Below, piece by piece: positions 32,801 through 45,200 of a stretch of DNA of 64,000 nucleotides. Source of the stretch: Azolla caroliniana (taxonomy: Eukaryota; Polypodiophyta); contig JBHGNT010000070.1 in assembly GCA_043228905.1 (NCBI GenBank), positions 1 to 64,000 of the forward strand, written 5' to 3'. Under the pieces are notes generated by a model. It saw only the letters and a list, made by a program, of their open reading frames with translations, was not told the DNA's origin and did not search any database. Position 1 is the first letter of the stretch; each line of letters starts with the position of its first letter. Made by a program: the position numbers and the translations under genes.

Positions 32801-33500
32801 AATTGTTGCTGATTGTTAACTGCCCATAGGTGCTTCCAAAAGTGAGAGATAAATTGAGGACCACGATCGCTAATTATATCATCTGGAAGACCATGATGTC
32901 GAAACACTTCACGCATAATAATATCTGCGGTTTCTTGACTATTGATGCTCTTTACACATGGCAAAAAATGCAACATCTTGATAAATCGATCCACTAGTGT
33001 TAAAATAGTATCAAATCCTTTTGAAGGTGGCAAATCCATAATGAAATCCACAGAAATAGACTGCCATGGCTTGATTGGATGCGATAATGGTTGTAACAAG
33101 CCATAAGGATAAGGTTGGTGTATTTTGCTCGACAACATGTGTCACATGTGCGAACGAAATCTTCGACAAAGTTTTGCAAATGAGGCCACCAAAATAACTG
33201 TTTCACGAACTCCAAGGTCTTGGCAATACCAAAATGTCCATCCATAGGGGCATCATGACAATGTTCTAACACTTGAAGGCGGGGTGATCCATCAGGGACG
33301 TAAAGGAGATGCTTGTAAAAGGGTACGCCATCTTGCCACTTGAATTCCTGATAGTGTTGAGACGACCCTTACAATGTGGAGCAAGATGCATGGCTTGGAC
33401 TAATATGGGCTAAGACATCCTTAGCAAAATCGTTAGAGTGAAGTAGCTATCGAATAGTACCAACAAGGCTTGAATCAAGCGGTGTGGCATAAACTGTTGT

Positions 33501-34100
33501 TGCTTGTAGCTTTGATGGTCCTAAGAGCCTTTGCTTTTGATTGTCGAAGGTCGTATCTCCAAGTTGAGGTGCGAGATACAAACGTCGAGACAGAGCATCT
33601 GCTTTCCCTTATTGTTTCTCGGGGCGGAAAATGATCTTGAATTCAAAATGATTTAGAAACTCTGTCTAGCGAGTTTGTCTCCTATTTAACACCCGAACCG
33701 TTTGAAAATATGTAATTTTTGTGATCACTATAAGTGATGATTTGATGAGGCGATCCTTCCAAGAAATGTCACCATCGCTCGAAAGAGTTCATAAACCGTT
33801 ATTGCTTGTAGCTTTGATAGTCCTAGGAGAATTTGCTTTTCATTGTCGAAGGTTGGATCTCTAGGTCAAGGTGCGAGATATGAATGCCAAGACAGAGCAT
33901 CTGCTTTCCCTTGTTGTCTTCTGGGGCGGAAAATGATTTTGAAATCAAAACGAGTTTGAAACTCTGTCCATCGAGCTTGTCTCCTATTTAACACCCGAGC
34001 CGTTTGAACATATGTAAGATTTTTGTGATCACTATAAATGATCATTTGATGAGGCGAACCTGAATCCAAGAAATGTTGCCATTGCTTGAAAGAGTTGACC
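33501..34100. repeat. About 302-bp tandem duplication within Gypsy-2
   Basis: TGCTTGTAGCTTTGATGGTCC at about 33500 recurs with changes at about 33803. The following ~300 bp align (GAGACAGAGCATCTGCTTTC; TCCTATTTAACACCCGA; TGATCACTATAA). The copies have diverged, so the duplication is old. Confidence 0.75.
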
Positions 34101-34594
34101 ACAGTTAGTAACTCCTTATCATGCACCTCGTAGTTTATCTCCGCAACAGTAAATTTCCTCAAGTGAAACGCGATTGGATGGGACTGCCCGTCCTTGATTG
34201 GTTGTGATAGGATACTCCCCAATGCAAAATCTGACGTATCTACCTCAACGGTAAATGGCTTTTCGGGATCAATATGCGCTAAGATGGGAGTTGATGTGAA
34301 TGCCTCTTTAAGTTGAGTAAAGGTTGTGTCTGCTTCAATAGCCAAACAAATGCTTGGTTTTTCTTGGTGAGTTGGGTGAGAGGCAACACGGTCTTTGAAT
34401 AATTCCATATGAATTTGGGATAGAAGTTAGCAAATCCGAGGAAACATAAGACATCTCGAACAGAACGTGCGGGTTGTCATTCCAATATTGTTTTGACTTT
34501 TGTTGGATCCATGAAGATACCCTTGGATGAAATAGTATAACCCAAGAATTCAACTTGTTCGCTATCAAAACTGCATTTCTCAAGTTTGGCATAT

Positions 34595-35035
34595 TGTTAA
34601 GTAATAAGGTAATTAACTAGGGTTAATTAGAGACTAATTATATGGTTACGTTAAGCAACGGAAGATTAGTATGATATGCGCGTGAGAGTGTGTGAGAGGA
34701 AGAGAGAGAGAGAGAGGAAGTTACACTTGAACACAAAGATAAATGGGGGATGATTGACTATATTGAAAAGTGTCATCAACATACAAAAATACCCACAATG
34801 AGGTATATATACAACCCATGTGCAAAGGTGCACATGTGTGGGTAGAACATAGGTACTTATGTGTAAGTCCTACATTAAATGTACTAAGGAGTGGAGGATC
34901 TAGAATATCCCACTTAAGTACAAGGTCCTATTTAAAGGCTTAAGGTCAACACATTAACTAGATTCGATCTAGGTAACTACTAAGTTACATGTGTTGACCA
35001 ACTACATTAAACTAGTTGAGCTTGATATCTCAACA
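34595..35035 (+). repeat. Solo LTR, copy A, inserted in Gypsy-2
   Basis: 441 bp, TGTTAAGTAA...ATCTCAACA, flanked by CATAT (34590-34594) and CATAC (35036-35040), a 5-bp duplication with one change. No internal region is present. It is near-identical to 45588-46028. It contains a GA microsatellite (about 34698-34715) and no coding frame. Orientation is arbitrary. Confidence 0.85.
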
Positions 35036-36126
35036 CATACAATCCATACTTTCTTAAGCGTTCAAGTACTTTCCCGACATGTATATCATGCTCCTCCTAT
35101 GTTTTAGAGTAAATCAACAGATCATCTAAATAAATGATGAGAAAGATATCTAGAAAATCCTGGAAAATGTCATTTGCCATATACTGGAAAATTGCAGGTG
35201 CATTTATGAGTCCGAAAGGCATGATTGTATACTCGAAATGACCATACCGAGTGCAAAGTGTAGTTTTCCACTCATCTCCCAATCAAATTCGAAAAAGATT
35301 ATATGCACCTCTTAAATCGATTTTTGTAAAATGCTTTGCCCCACCAATGCGCTCTAAAAGACTAGAGGTTAAAGGGAGAGCGTACATATTTCTTATGGTG
35401 ACTTTATTTATTCCCTGATAGTCCACAACCAAACAAAGCGAGTCGTCCTTTTTCTTCACAAAATATATAGGAACACCGGCAAGAGACTTTTAATGTCGAA
35501 TAAACCCATGTGCAAGATTCTCCTTAATGTATTCTCAAATAACCCAGTTGGTGATAGATTGTAGATCAAACCCCACAGTGGCTCTTTTCGTGGTTGGAGG
35601 TCAAAGGGACAGTCGTACAGCCGATGCTTTGGAAGTACACTATCTTTGACTTTGTCGAAAACGTCAACATATTCTTGATATTTTTGGGAATTTGGATGTC
35701 TGAATTCCCTGGGCTAGCACTAGAAGGTGTCACTAATACTGCAAATAAGAATTGTTCCTCCTTTCCTCCCACTTGGGACAATTGTTGCAATGTGATGGTT
35801 GAGATTTGATGAAAAGGAGATGGTGCACTAGTAGAATTATATTCTTTAAAGGAATAGTCCTAGGTTCGATACTTGGCAATGATGTTTACTGTTGAAGGGC
35901 CGATTATTAAGTTGTGTAGCTCGAATCATGGAAAACCAAGGACATTTGGATGCTCGAGGCTACGGATTATGTTAAAGGAAACTACACATCCTAAATCACC
36001 TAAGCGTATATGTACTAGCTCAGACTCTTCGAATATCTTCCCAGAAGCTATGGGACGTCCATCAATCACTATTAGGGAAACTGGCTTATGAGAGGGAGAG
36101 CTATGAGGATGGGAAGGTGAACAAAC

Positions 36127-36481
36127 TGTCATGGATCATAAACTTAAGAGACAAGCAAGAAGATAACCAAATGGACAAGAAAGAAGATAATATTAAAGGA
36201 AAGACTCCATAACTGGTGTTGTTCACCTTGAATTCCTTCAAGGTGAACTCCTCTATTTATACTACATGGCATGCATACTTGTTGCACGCATGTGAATCTA
36301 CAATAGAGCATGTAGGTATGCATGCATGTGCCAAGTGTAAATACTACAAGGGAGCAACCATGCACATGATGCTAGCAAAATAATAAGGACCAATTACATA
36401 CATAACTATGTACTAGATTATCTTGGTTAACTCATAATACTAGATTATAACATGGTCGTGTCAAGAGTTCGAATCTTGACA
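36127..36481 (-). repeat. Gypsy-3 3' LTR (355 bp)
   Basis: On the minus strand it runs TGTCAAGATTC...ATGACA. It matches 40059-40264 over its right ~205 bp. Its tip carries the inverted repeat TGTCAAG/CTTGACA. The other end contains TTCACCTTGAA, with an inverted partner near 36222-36250. Confidence 0.88.
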
Positions 36482-36483
36482 TT

Positions 36484-39400
36484 ATCCCCCCTCCTACGCC
36501 GCCTTCCCAAATCGGCCGCTGGTTTGTGGGGATATCGGTGATGAAAATCTTGGACGACCTCTGGGGCATTTTGTAAATTAGCCGATGGTTCCCACGTGGC
36601 CTCAGACATGGGGTAACCCTCCATAGGACGAGGTATTGGAAGTGTCGACGGTGCCAACGCGAGTCAAGGATTTGGTCAACCTCGTATTCCTCCCCTGTCG
36701 TCAATTGCACAAGTGGTGGTGGTGGGGTTTGACGTCCTAGGAGTTGTGAAGCATAATGGGGTTCGAGGAGGGAGACATGAAAAACATCGTGAATCCGGAA
36801 GTGGGATGGAAGGGCGAGCCGGAAGGTGACGGGATTGATGCACTCGATGATACGGAATGGTCCCAACTTCTTGTAATCAAGTTTCACACATGGACGAGTA
36901 GTAGAGATGTGTCGACGTAACAACCAGACCATGTCTCCAATGACAAAGTGTGGAGTGGAAGATCGATGGCGATCAGCCTACTTCTTGTATCGTTCACAAG
37001 CAAGACTAAGCTCCAAGGATAAATCATGATGTAGTTCTTCCAAAGTGCGGGCGCGATCCTCCGCCGAAGGGTTCACGAAAGTGGTAGGAAGGGAAATGTT
37101 GAAGTGAGGATGTAAACCATAGTTGGCAAAGAAGGGAGTGACGCCAGTCGATGCATGGAGAGAATTATTGTAGGCGAATTCCGTGAGCGAAAGTAAGTTG
37201 ACCCAATCATCTTGTTGGTAACTAACCGAGCACCGAAGATACTGCTCAAGGATTTGGTTGACACGCTCCGTTTGCCCGTCAGTTTGGGGGTGATAAATGG
37301 AGGGTAACTTGACAGAGATGCCTAAATTTTGTAGCAGGCGCTGCCAGAAGTAAGAGACAAACTGGGGTCCGCAATCCGAGATGAGATCATCGGGAAGTCC
37401 ATGCAAGCGTACCACATTGTTGAGTAGTAGATGCACCATTCCGTCTCCGGAAATGGTTTTGGAGCATGGAGTGAAGTGAGCCATCTTCGTAAACCGATCG
37501 ACAACGACCAACACCAAGTCATAGCTATTGACCAAGGGTAGATCAATTATCAGGTCCATAGAGATAGAGGCCCAAGGACGACGAGGACATGGAAGCGGTT
37601 GTAGTAAGTCGTATGGCCGATCATGAATGGCTTTGGAGTGAGCACAAACCTCACAACTCTTTATGTATTCTTTGACCAACTTCCATGGTTGTGGCCACCA
37701 ATAACCCCGAGAGATTAGCTCAAGGGTTTTCGCGACCCCGAAATGACCTGCAAGTGGGTGATCGTGGCATTCCCGCAACACCCGGGTGTGACATGGACCC
37801 TCTGGGACATATAAGAGATGATCTCGGAACAACAAACCCCCTTGTATGGTGAAGGTGTAAAGATCCTTCCTTTTGGTCGCCTTGGAGGGGTTTTGCAGAC
37901 TATCTCAAATCTCGTTGGCGAACACATCGGTCTTGGATGCATCAGTGATTTGTTGGAGTAAAGAATCATCTTGCAACATACAAGTGGCAAAAAGATGCAA
38001 TTGGTCAAGTTTCAACAAACGTCTAGATTGTTGAGCATAAGCAGCATCCCCAGGGTGGAGTGCAAGGTCAGCTCGGCGAGAAAGGGCATCAGCCTTCCCA
38101 TGTTGGCCACCAGGTCGAAATACAATCTCAAAATCGTAGTCGGTGAGAAATGTCGACCAACGGGCCTGCCTTCGATTCAAAGTACGAGTGGTGGAAAAAT
38201 AAACTAAATTTTTATGATCAGTCACTACCTGGACACGATGTTGTGCGCCGGCCAAGTAGGGTCGCCATTCTTCAAAGGCAGCAATGATAGCAGCAAGCTC
38301 CTTGTCGTAAATGGGATAATTGATTTCGGATACCGTAAATTTTCGGGAATAGTAAGCCACTGGGTGCATTAGGTTGTTGTCGTCTGCCTGGGATAAGATG
38401 TCGCCAATGGCAAAGTCAGAGGCATCGGTTTCGACTTGGAAGGGTTTTGTGGGGTCGACATGTAGCAGCACCGAGGCAGTGATGAATGCGTGTTTGAGTG
38501 AGTCAAATGCATTTTGCGCCTCCGGGGTCCATAAAAATGGAGTACCTTTATGGGTGAGAGCGATAAGAGGTTGTGCTAGGGTGGAAAACCCCTTGATGAA
38601 GTGACGGTAAAAATTCGCGAAGCCGAGGAAGGATTGCACATCTTTAAGTCGCCTTAGAGTCACCCACGCTTGAATGACAGAGACCTTCATATCCATGGTG
38701 ATTCCAGTGGGCGAGATGATGTAGCCTAGAAATTCGATCGAGGTATGGTCGAACTTGCATTTCTCGCCTTTGGCATGTGTGCTCCTCCATGTTTGGCGAG
38801 AAAATGAGAATATCATCGAGGTAAATGACAACAAAAAGATCAAGATATTCTCGAAATATATCGTTCATCATATGTTGAAAAACTGCAGGAGCGTTAGTAA
38901 GACCAAAAGGCATTACCTTGTATTCGAAATGCCCATATCGTGTTCGAAATGTGCTTTTCCATTCATCCCCCGGCTTGATGCGTACTAGATTGTACGCTCC
39001 ACGCAGATCAACTTTGGAGAAGACACGCGCAACTCGGAGCCGATCAAGGAGTTCGGGGATCAGAGGTAGCGGATAGTAGTTGCGCACAGTGAGTTTGTTG
39101 AGACCTCGGTAGTCGACGCATAAGCGTAGAGAGCCATCCTTCTTCTTCACAAATAAAATGGGGGCCCCGGCTGGTGACTTAGAAGGTTGAATAAATCCTT
39201 TCTCGAGGTTCTCATCGAGATACACACGAAGGGCCTTCAACTCTGGTGTAGACAATGCATATAGAGGACCAAAGGGTGGACACGCACCTTCTTGAAGATC
39301 AATCAGACAGTCGTAGAGCCGGTGTTCAAGCAAACGATCAGCATTACATTTTTCAAATACGTCGGAGAAGTGTTGGTATTTTTCGGGAATAACATGGAGT

Positions 39401-40058
39401 GTGTTAGAAATGGCGCCACAAACAAACCCATCCTAGACCGATAATGGGGTAGTCAATTCGGAGTCGACCGTCTCCGAAGGATAAGAAACTGGATTTACCT
39501 TCATACTTTTGCACGAGCATCTTGGCTTGTTAAATGTGATCGAGCGGTTGCACCAATCCACTAGTGGATTGTGCACCTCCAACCACGTTAGTCCTAAGAC
39601 GATCGGATGTCAAGGAGATGCGATGAGGTAAAAGGCAAGCTCCTCCTGGTGTGAGCCCACCCGAAGCCCTTATGGGATTGTAGCTTGAGTAATTGCACCT
39701 GACGAGAGGACGCACCCGTCGATGGCTTCAACTGGAATGGGTTTTGAGAGGCCAACGACATGTACGCCATGTGCTTGGGCAAACGCGACGTTGATGAAGC
39801 AAGAAGATGCTCCAGAATCAAGTAAAGCAACAGACTGAATGGAACTAGAGTTAAACGAAAGCCATACCTCCAATGTGGAATTGCCTGATGGTTCGGCAAT
39901 GGAACCAAGAGAATGTGGGCGACGGGAGATGTCTAGTTGCATGGCTCCTACTGCAACCGAACGATGTTGTTTTCCGGATGTTGGGGTTCGTTAGCTCGAT
40001 GGAATTGTGGGCGAGTACTCCTAGGACAATGACGAACGACATGACCGAAGGCGCCACA
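36484..40058 (-). pseudogene. Gypsy-3 pol with chromodomain, frameshifted
   Basis: From the right: zinc knuckle end (YCGAFGHVVRHCP), protease (VALLDSGASSCFI, about 39800), RT ([31 protein letters not shown], about 38810), RNase H (VETDASDFAIGDILSQ), and integrase as one intact 285-aa frame at 36978-37835 (zinc ligands in HDHPLAGHFG and CEVCAHSK; D in SMDLIID, D in SDCGPQF, E in GQTERVNQ). Then come the GPY-like segment (KLDYKKLGPFRI) and a chromodomain (EYEVDQILDSRW ... EATWEPSANL) split by a frameshift near 36615. Another frameshift lies just after the RT active site (about 38780). Chromodomain integrases direct insertion to heterochromatin in this family. Confidence 0.87.
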
Positions 40059-40264
40059 ATACTTGTTGCTCGCATGTGAATCTACAATAGAGCATGTAGG
40101 TATGCATGCATGTGCCAAGTGTAAATACTACAAGGGAGCAACTATGCACATGATGTTAGCAAAATAATAAGGACCAATTATATATATAAATATGTACTAG
40201 ATATCTTGGTTAACTCATAATACTAGATTATAACATGGTCGTGTCAAGAGTTTGAATCTTGACA
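40059..40264 (-). repeat. Truncated 5' LTR of Gypsy-3
   Basis: About 205 bp matching the right part of 36127-36481. The internal side is missing; the border to gag falls at the word ATACTTGTTGC, which also occurs in the full LTR at 36275. Confidence 0.85.
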
Positions 40265-40800
40265 GAATCCGACAACCGGACAAATCCGGCAATCGGCGAC
40301 CAGACGGAGCTGGCAACCAAAAATCGGACGGAGCCAATAACCGAACGGTGACAACCGAAAATCAAATGAAGCCGGCAACCGAATGGAACCGACGATCGAA
40401 CCGGAACCGGACTGGATGGATGAGGCCGGACGCGGACCGGACGGATCAAAGCATGGGCCAAACTTTACGGATTATAAGATCATGCGACTGAACTAAAGTA
40501 AAGTAAAGTAAAGTAAAAGTCATGTGGAAGGAATGCAACTAAAGGTGGAGACCATGCATAAAGTAAAGGTCATGTGAAAGGCATGCAACTAAAGGGAAAA
40601 GCCATGCAACTAAAAGTGGGGAGAAAAAGGAACATGAAAGGGGGGATCAACAAAGAAACCCATATCAATTCCATTTTTTTTCCTACACTCATTCTCTCCA
40701 TTTTTATTATCTTTTCCTTCTTACGGTTCCCTTATCTCACGGGAGCCATAACACTCAAAAACCCTAATTTTTCTCTTTCACACACGATATAAAAACTAGT
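40265..40800 (+). repeat. CCGGA-rich and GCATGCAACTAAA repeat family, copy 1
   Basis: A CCGACAACCGGA-type low-complexity block (40265-40445) is followed by TAAAG repeats and several ATGCAACTAAA words, then a T-rich pyrimidine tract. The same order of blocks occurs at 49500-50330. No coding frame is convincing. 40800-41181 is AT-rich unassigned sequence. Confidence 0.55.
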
Positions 40801-41181
40801 AAAAAATTTATTTAAGATTAGCTTAATGTATTCATATAGAAAGATAGATCTTTTCAAGAGCTTCATAACGTATTTCACTACGCATGAAACGGATAAACAA
40901 GTATCGAGTTATGTGAGTGTGAAGTTTAAAGGAAAAAAAAAAACAGACAAAACTATGAGATATCCCACATAGATAGGACAACATTGGAACCCAAGATATA
41001 TAAGGGAAACCAAAACATATTCATTCTATCAATGTGTGGAGCATAGAATGTTCAAGGTGACTTGGGCTACATTGTGTGGTGTGGACGCTTCGAGTGTATG
41101 TGCGTATGCACGGCCGTGTGGATGCTTTGGGCATACACGCACATGCACACTTTTGGATGTACACGCGTGTGCAAGTTTCGG

Positions 41182-42160
41182 ACGTACGCGTGCACAGCCA
41201 TGTGGACGTTCTGGACGAGCGTGCGAATGCGTACACGGTGCGGTCGGGACACGCCCGTGCGTGGATGCATACACTACGTTGTCCTGCCTTTCGGCTTCGG
41301 ATCGTGAGTCAGGTGTGAACCACTGAGGTTTTAGACTAGGAGAAAGAAAAATACAATATAAGGCTAGTTATGAATAAGTAGAAAGAGAAGTAAGAAATAA
41401 AACTTGTGAATCCCACGTTGTCAAGGAAATCCTCACGCATGTAGAAGTCGGGCAAGACCAAGGCAGTCTCGAACCAAGGAATCGAGAAAACGAGGAGGGA
41501 GGAGTTTTAGGATCGCGTAGGTCTCGACACCTCGGGGAAACAAGTAGGGCTATCAAACAAGAGAGGGTAAGAGAGTCGTGCATAGATGCAGGCACGAGCA
41601 AGACATTGAGAACAACATTTGTTAGGCAGAGAAGGTTTCTATTAAACAACACAGATGCGCGGTGTTGTGGGTGATTACAACCGGATCAGAGCCGGTGATG
41701 GAGCGTAGAGCTTGGCAATAGCCAGACACAAAGGTACGTTGGCACGCTGAAGGTCGATCCCCTGGACGGGAGCACTCGGGTGTCTGACGCGTGTCGGGGA
41801 AGCGCCTTCCGACAATCTGTCCTTCCTCTCCTCTTTATATATATCCTCTCTCCTTAAAAACGGAAACCTGAAGACAGTCGAACGTCGTCCCTTTTATAAC
41901 ACAAGGGGCAACTGTTACAAGCATACATGACCCGTCGCTTTCCCTTCCAAGATTCTTTCCCATGATTCACTCCCCTCATCACTCTCCCTACATATGCGAT
42001 GGTCTATTTCTTCTTTAATGCTCTAACTACCTAGTGCCCCTCCGTATACTCATGCCATATACTTTCCCTTATTTAATTCTCTCGAGGTGTGCACTCGCGT
42101 AAACCGGTGTTCCTACGCATTTCACCTTGTTGCTACCTATGGCCCGAAATCTTCACGACA
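41182..42160 (-). repeat. Gypsy-4 3' LTR
   Basis: On the minus strand it starts TGTCGTGAAGATT. It contains TATATATATCC near 41846. Its far end is GC-rich with alternating purine-pyrimidine words (GTACGCGTGCAC). Aligns with 47972-48955. Confidence 0.82.
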
Positions 42161-42289
42161 TCCACCCCCACTAAACCGCACATCCACCGATATGTGCCGG
42201 ATGGTGAATTTAGTGGAGGATTCTGGGCCATCAGTTACTCGTCCTCCTCTCCTGAACTGGTGCTTTCGGCTACAGGGTCTGGTTCCTCC

Positions 42290-45200
42290 TCGTTTCATCT
42301 CTTGAAGGCTTTTATCCGCTTTCTAGCCACCGGAGTCGTTCTTTGCGTCCCATCGAGCTCCGCGAGATGATACGTGGCGTTGTCGTTGACGCTATTCACC
42401 ACGTACGGCCCGAACCATCGCTTTGCGAACTTGCGCATAGACCCATGTTGGTTGTCGAGGTTGCTGTCGTAGACTAACACCCAGTCGCCTTCCTTGATCT
42501 TCCTTGGCCGGAGCCGGTGCGTTCGGTCGAACCAGGCTTTGTTTCGGATCCTTGCTTCTCTCACCCTCGTCGTGGCTCGTTCCACGTCTTCCAGTCTTCA
42601 CTCTTCCCTACTAATTTCGCTAGCCCAATCGATCGCTACCCACGAGGCGATCGTTCGCTCTACTGGCATGATGGGTTCTTGCCCGTACATTAGTTCCGCC
42701 AACATGTATCCTGTCACTGAACTGTGGGTAGTCTTGTCCGCCCATAACATGTACGAGAGCAACCTCGGCCAGTCGCCGACTCGACCCTTGCACACGCGTA
42801 CAATGGCCTTTACTATCGGACTTTGGCCCCGTTCAATCTTTCTGCTTGCCTTCGGGTAGTACGCCATTGTGAGAGACAGTTTTACACCTAACCGATCGAA
42901 CAGTTCCTCGGCCTCTTTCATATCTAGCTCGCCTCGGTTAGCCACGATTTTTCCCACGCACCCGTATCGGCATACGACATCTTCGATCAAAAACTTGCAT
43001 ACTGCCGTGGTGTTGTTCATTACTACCCGGCCCTCTACCTGGTTCGTTAGGTCTTCTCTAGCCAGCACCAGGTATCGCTTCTGACCCTCCCCCATCGGCA
43101 TCGTCACTAAGTCGACCATCCATTTGAAGTGCACGGCCGGGGGGTATGTTGGGTGCAACTCGTCACGGTGTTGAACCACCAAGTGCATCTGGCAGCTTTC
43201 GCATATGGACACGAAGTCATGCACGCTCTTATATATACCCGGCCACCAGTATTTCTCCTTTAACTTCTCGAATGTGGCCCATGTACCCCGGTATCCAGAC
43301 CAAGGGCTTTCTTGGAACTCCAATATTAGCTTCTCTTAATCATCTGCCCGCACTATTACCCAGAGCGGCGCGTCGTTTCGCCTTTTTGGGACCCTCCAGA
43401 TCTTCCCGTTCTATAGGAAGTCTCAGTATGCCCTTTTTCGGAGTTGTCCCGTTTCCTCCCTAGTCATCGAGGCGTCCGCCGTCATTGTTTTTAGAAATCT
43501 TCCGATTAGAAGACACTCCCCATCGTAGTCGTCTTCATCGAACTCATTCATAGGCGGAGCGCTTCGCCCTTTTATCCTCATCCTTGCCAATTCGAAGAAG
43601 TCTGCGCCAACTTCTTCGCTCTCTGATACCATGCAGTCCTCATCCTCAAATCTTGCTCTAGAAAGCATATCGGCCATGTCGTTGTCTTTACCCGAGATGT
43701 GTCGTATCTCCGGGTTCAGGGACTTGATGTACGCAATCCACCTGAGCATGGCTAGGTCGGGAGTTGCGCATCCGGAGACCATACCAAGAATCAGCAAGCA
43801 GTCTGTTTCGATAATTACTTCTATCCCGATGATGTAGTCTTTGTCGACCTTAACCGCCGAAACGATACCCCACAGCTCGCACTTGACTTGGGCGTACCAT
43901 TGCTATCGCTCCCTCAGTACCTTCGCACCGAACCGGATAGGGAAGCGCATGCCCTCTTCGTCCCTTTGATTCACAACCCACCGAACCGGTTGGGCTGGTG
44001 TCCACAGTGATGTAGACCGGAGTTCCCGGTGTGTATTCCGCTTTGCACAAACCCAGTGTCGCGGTAAGCGTTCATTTTAGTTTCCGGACCGCCTCCGTAT
44101 GTTCCTTCGTCCATTCGAATTTTCCTGTTCTTCAACAGGCCGTAGAGTGGTTCGGCGACGTGCGCGTAATGAGGGATCCATATGTGGTAGAAGGCGCATA
44201 CCCCCAGGAATCGTTGGACCTCTGTGATGGATCCGCACTCCTCTGTGATGGTCAACGATGGCTTCCGGCCATGCGGCCCACATAGGTGGCCGACCACTAA
44301 TATCTCCGGCTGTCTGAAAGCCGAATTTTTTCCCAAGAAGGTAAGTCGTACGCCCTCGAGCCTCTATAGTATCTTCTCGCAGTCGGAGATGTGATCCGCA
44401 ACAAACCTTCGGCACCCATCCGTGCCGATTGATTCATCCTTAGTGTCTTCCGAACACCCCTTTATAGGGATGTCGTCTAAGAAAGGCATGGTGATGTTCG
44501 GTATGCAGTCCCTCAGAACTTTATTCATTGCGTTCACCATGTGTGCCACCGAGTTGGTTCCGCCTTGTGGTAGGGTACACATTCGAACTAGGCCGAGAGG
44601 GGTCCGCATTGTCGTGATGTCCCTACTTTCCACGGCGAGCTGGATTTGGTCGTACCCTGAGTAAAGATCTCTGACTGAGTATATGGACCTTCTGGCGAAG
44701 GCTTCAGCGAACTCATCGATCGACGGCCCGACCCCCGTATTGTGGATGGTCCCTTTGTTGACCGGTTGTAAGTCCTGGATGAACCGCAACGTGTCGTTCT
44801 TCTTTGGTACCGTAAACCACCGGTTAGAGTAAGGGGCCCTCGACGGTTCGAGGATGCCCAGCTCCACTTTTTGCTTAAGAAGCTTCATCAGCATCGGCAT
44901 GTGAGCTCTTGGTACTGGGATCGGCTTCAAACTCCATGGTATGTGTGGTATTGTAAAGATCACCATTGGCTCGATGATGGTCGGGTCAACGCACCCGATC
45001 TCTCCCAGTGAGAATGCGAAGGCCTTCCCGTGCCTCTCGAGCATTCTTCTGAACCGGTCCTCTTCCGCCAGCAGTAGGAAGCCACCCCCACCGATCTTCA
45101 GCTCTCGTAGCGTTTTGTCGATGAAACGATGTCCTATGCCGGCCGAATTTTGTAGGCTCGGGTTGGTAGCGACCCCCTTTATTCGTCCCCACATGCCCTC

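Larger units (their letters stand above)
32800..36126 (-). mobile_element. Gypsy-2 retrotransposon remnant, minus strand
   Basis: Integrase, RNase H, RT and protease-like parts are read right to left, without LTRs or gag. It is cut on the left by the AACCG repeat and on the right by the Gypsy-3 LTR, and split in RT by a solo LTR (34595-35035). Confidence 0.8.
32800..36126 (-). pseudogene. Gypsy-2 pol, decayed
   Basis: From the right, the protease region (about 35560-36126) has no recognisable DSGA left. RT has [25 protein letters not shown] and [13 protein letters not shown] (35097-35282). After the solo LTR come the connection domain and RNase H (VEVDTSDFALGSILSQ, HDKELLTVVNSF, 33866-34270). 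The integrase zinc region (HCHDAPMDGHFGIAKT, CDTCCRAKY) and core (SVDFIMDLPPSKGFD, SDRGPQF) end at about 32800, before the Glu motif. A 302-bp tandem duplication of the RNase H end (units starting near 33501 and 33803) lies inside. Several stops and frameshifts. Confidence 0.78.
36127..40264 (-). mobile_element. Gypsy-3 chromovirus, gag deleted, minus strand
   Basis: The complete 3' LTR (36127-36481) is at left, pol in the middle and a truncated 5' LTR (40059-40264) at right. A polypurine tract (GGAGGGGGATAA on the minus strand) abuts the left LTR. Coding stops at the gag zinc knuckle and passes straight into LTR sequence. Confidence 0.88.

Noticed and set aside
41036-41326. Several overlapping 60-100-codon frames on both strands
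   Set aside because: GC-rich alternating repeat without stop codons; all six frames are open, so openness is compositional.
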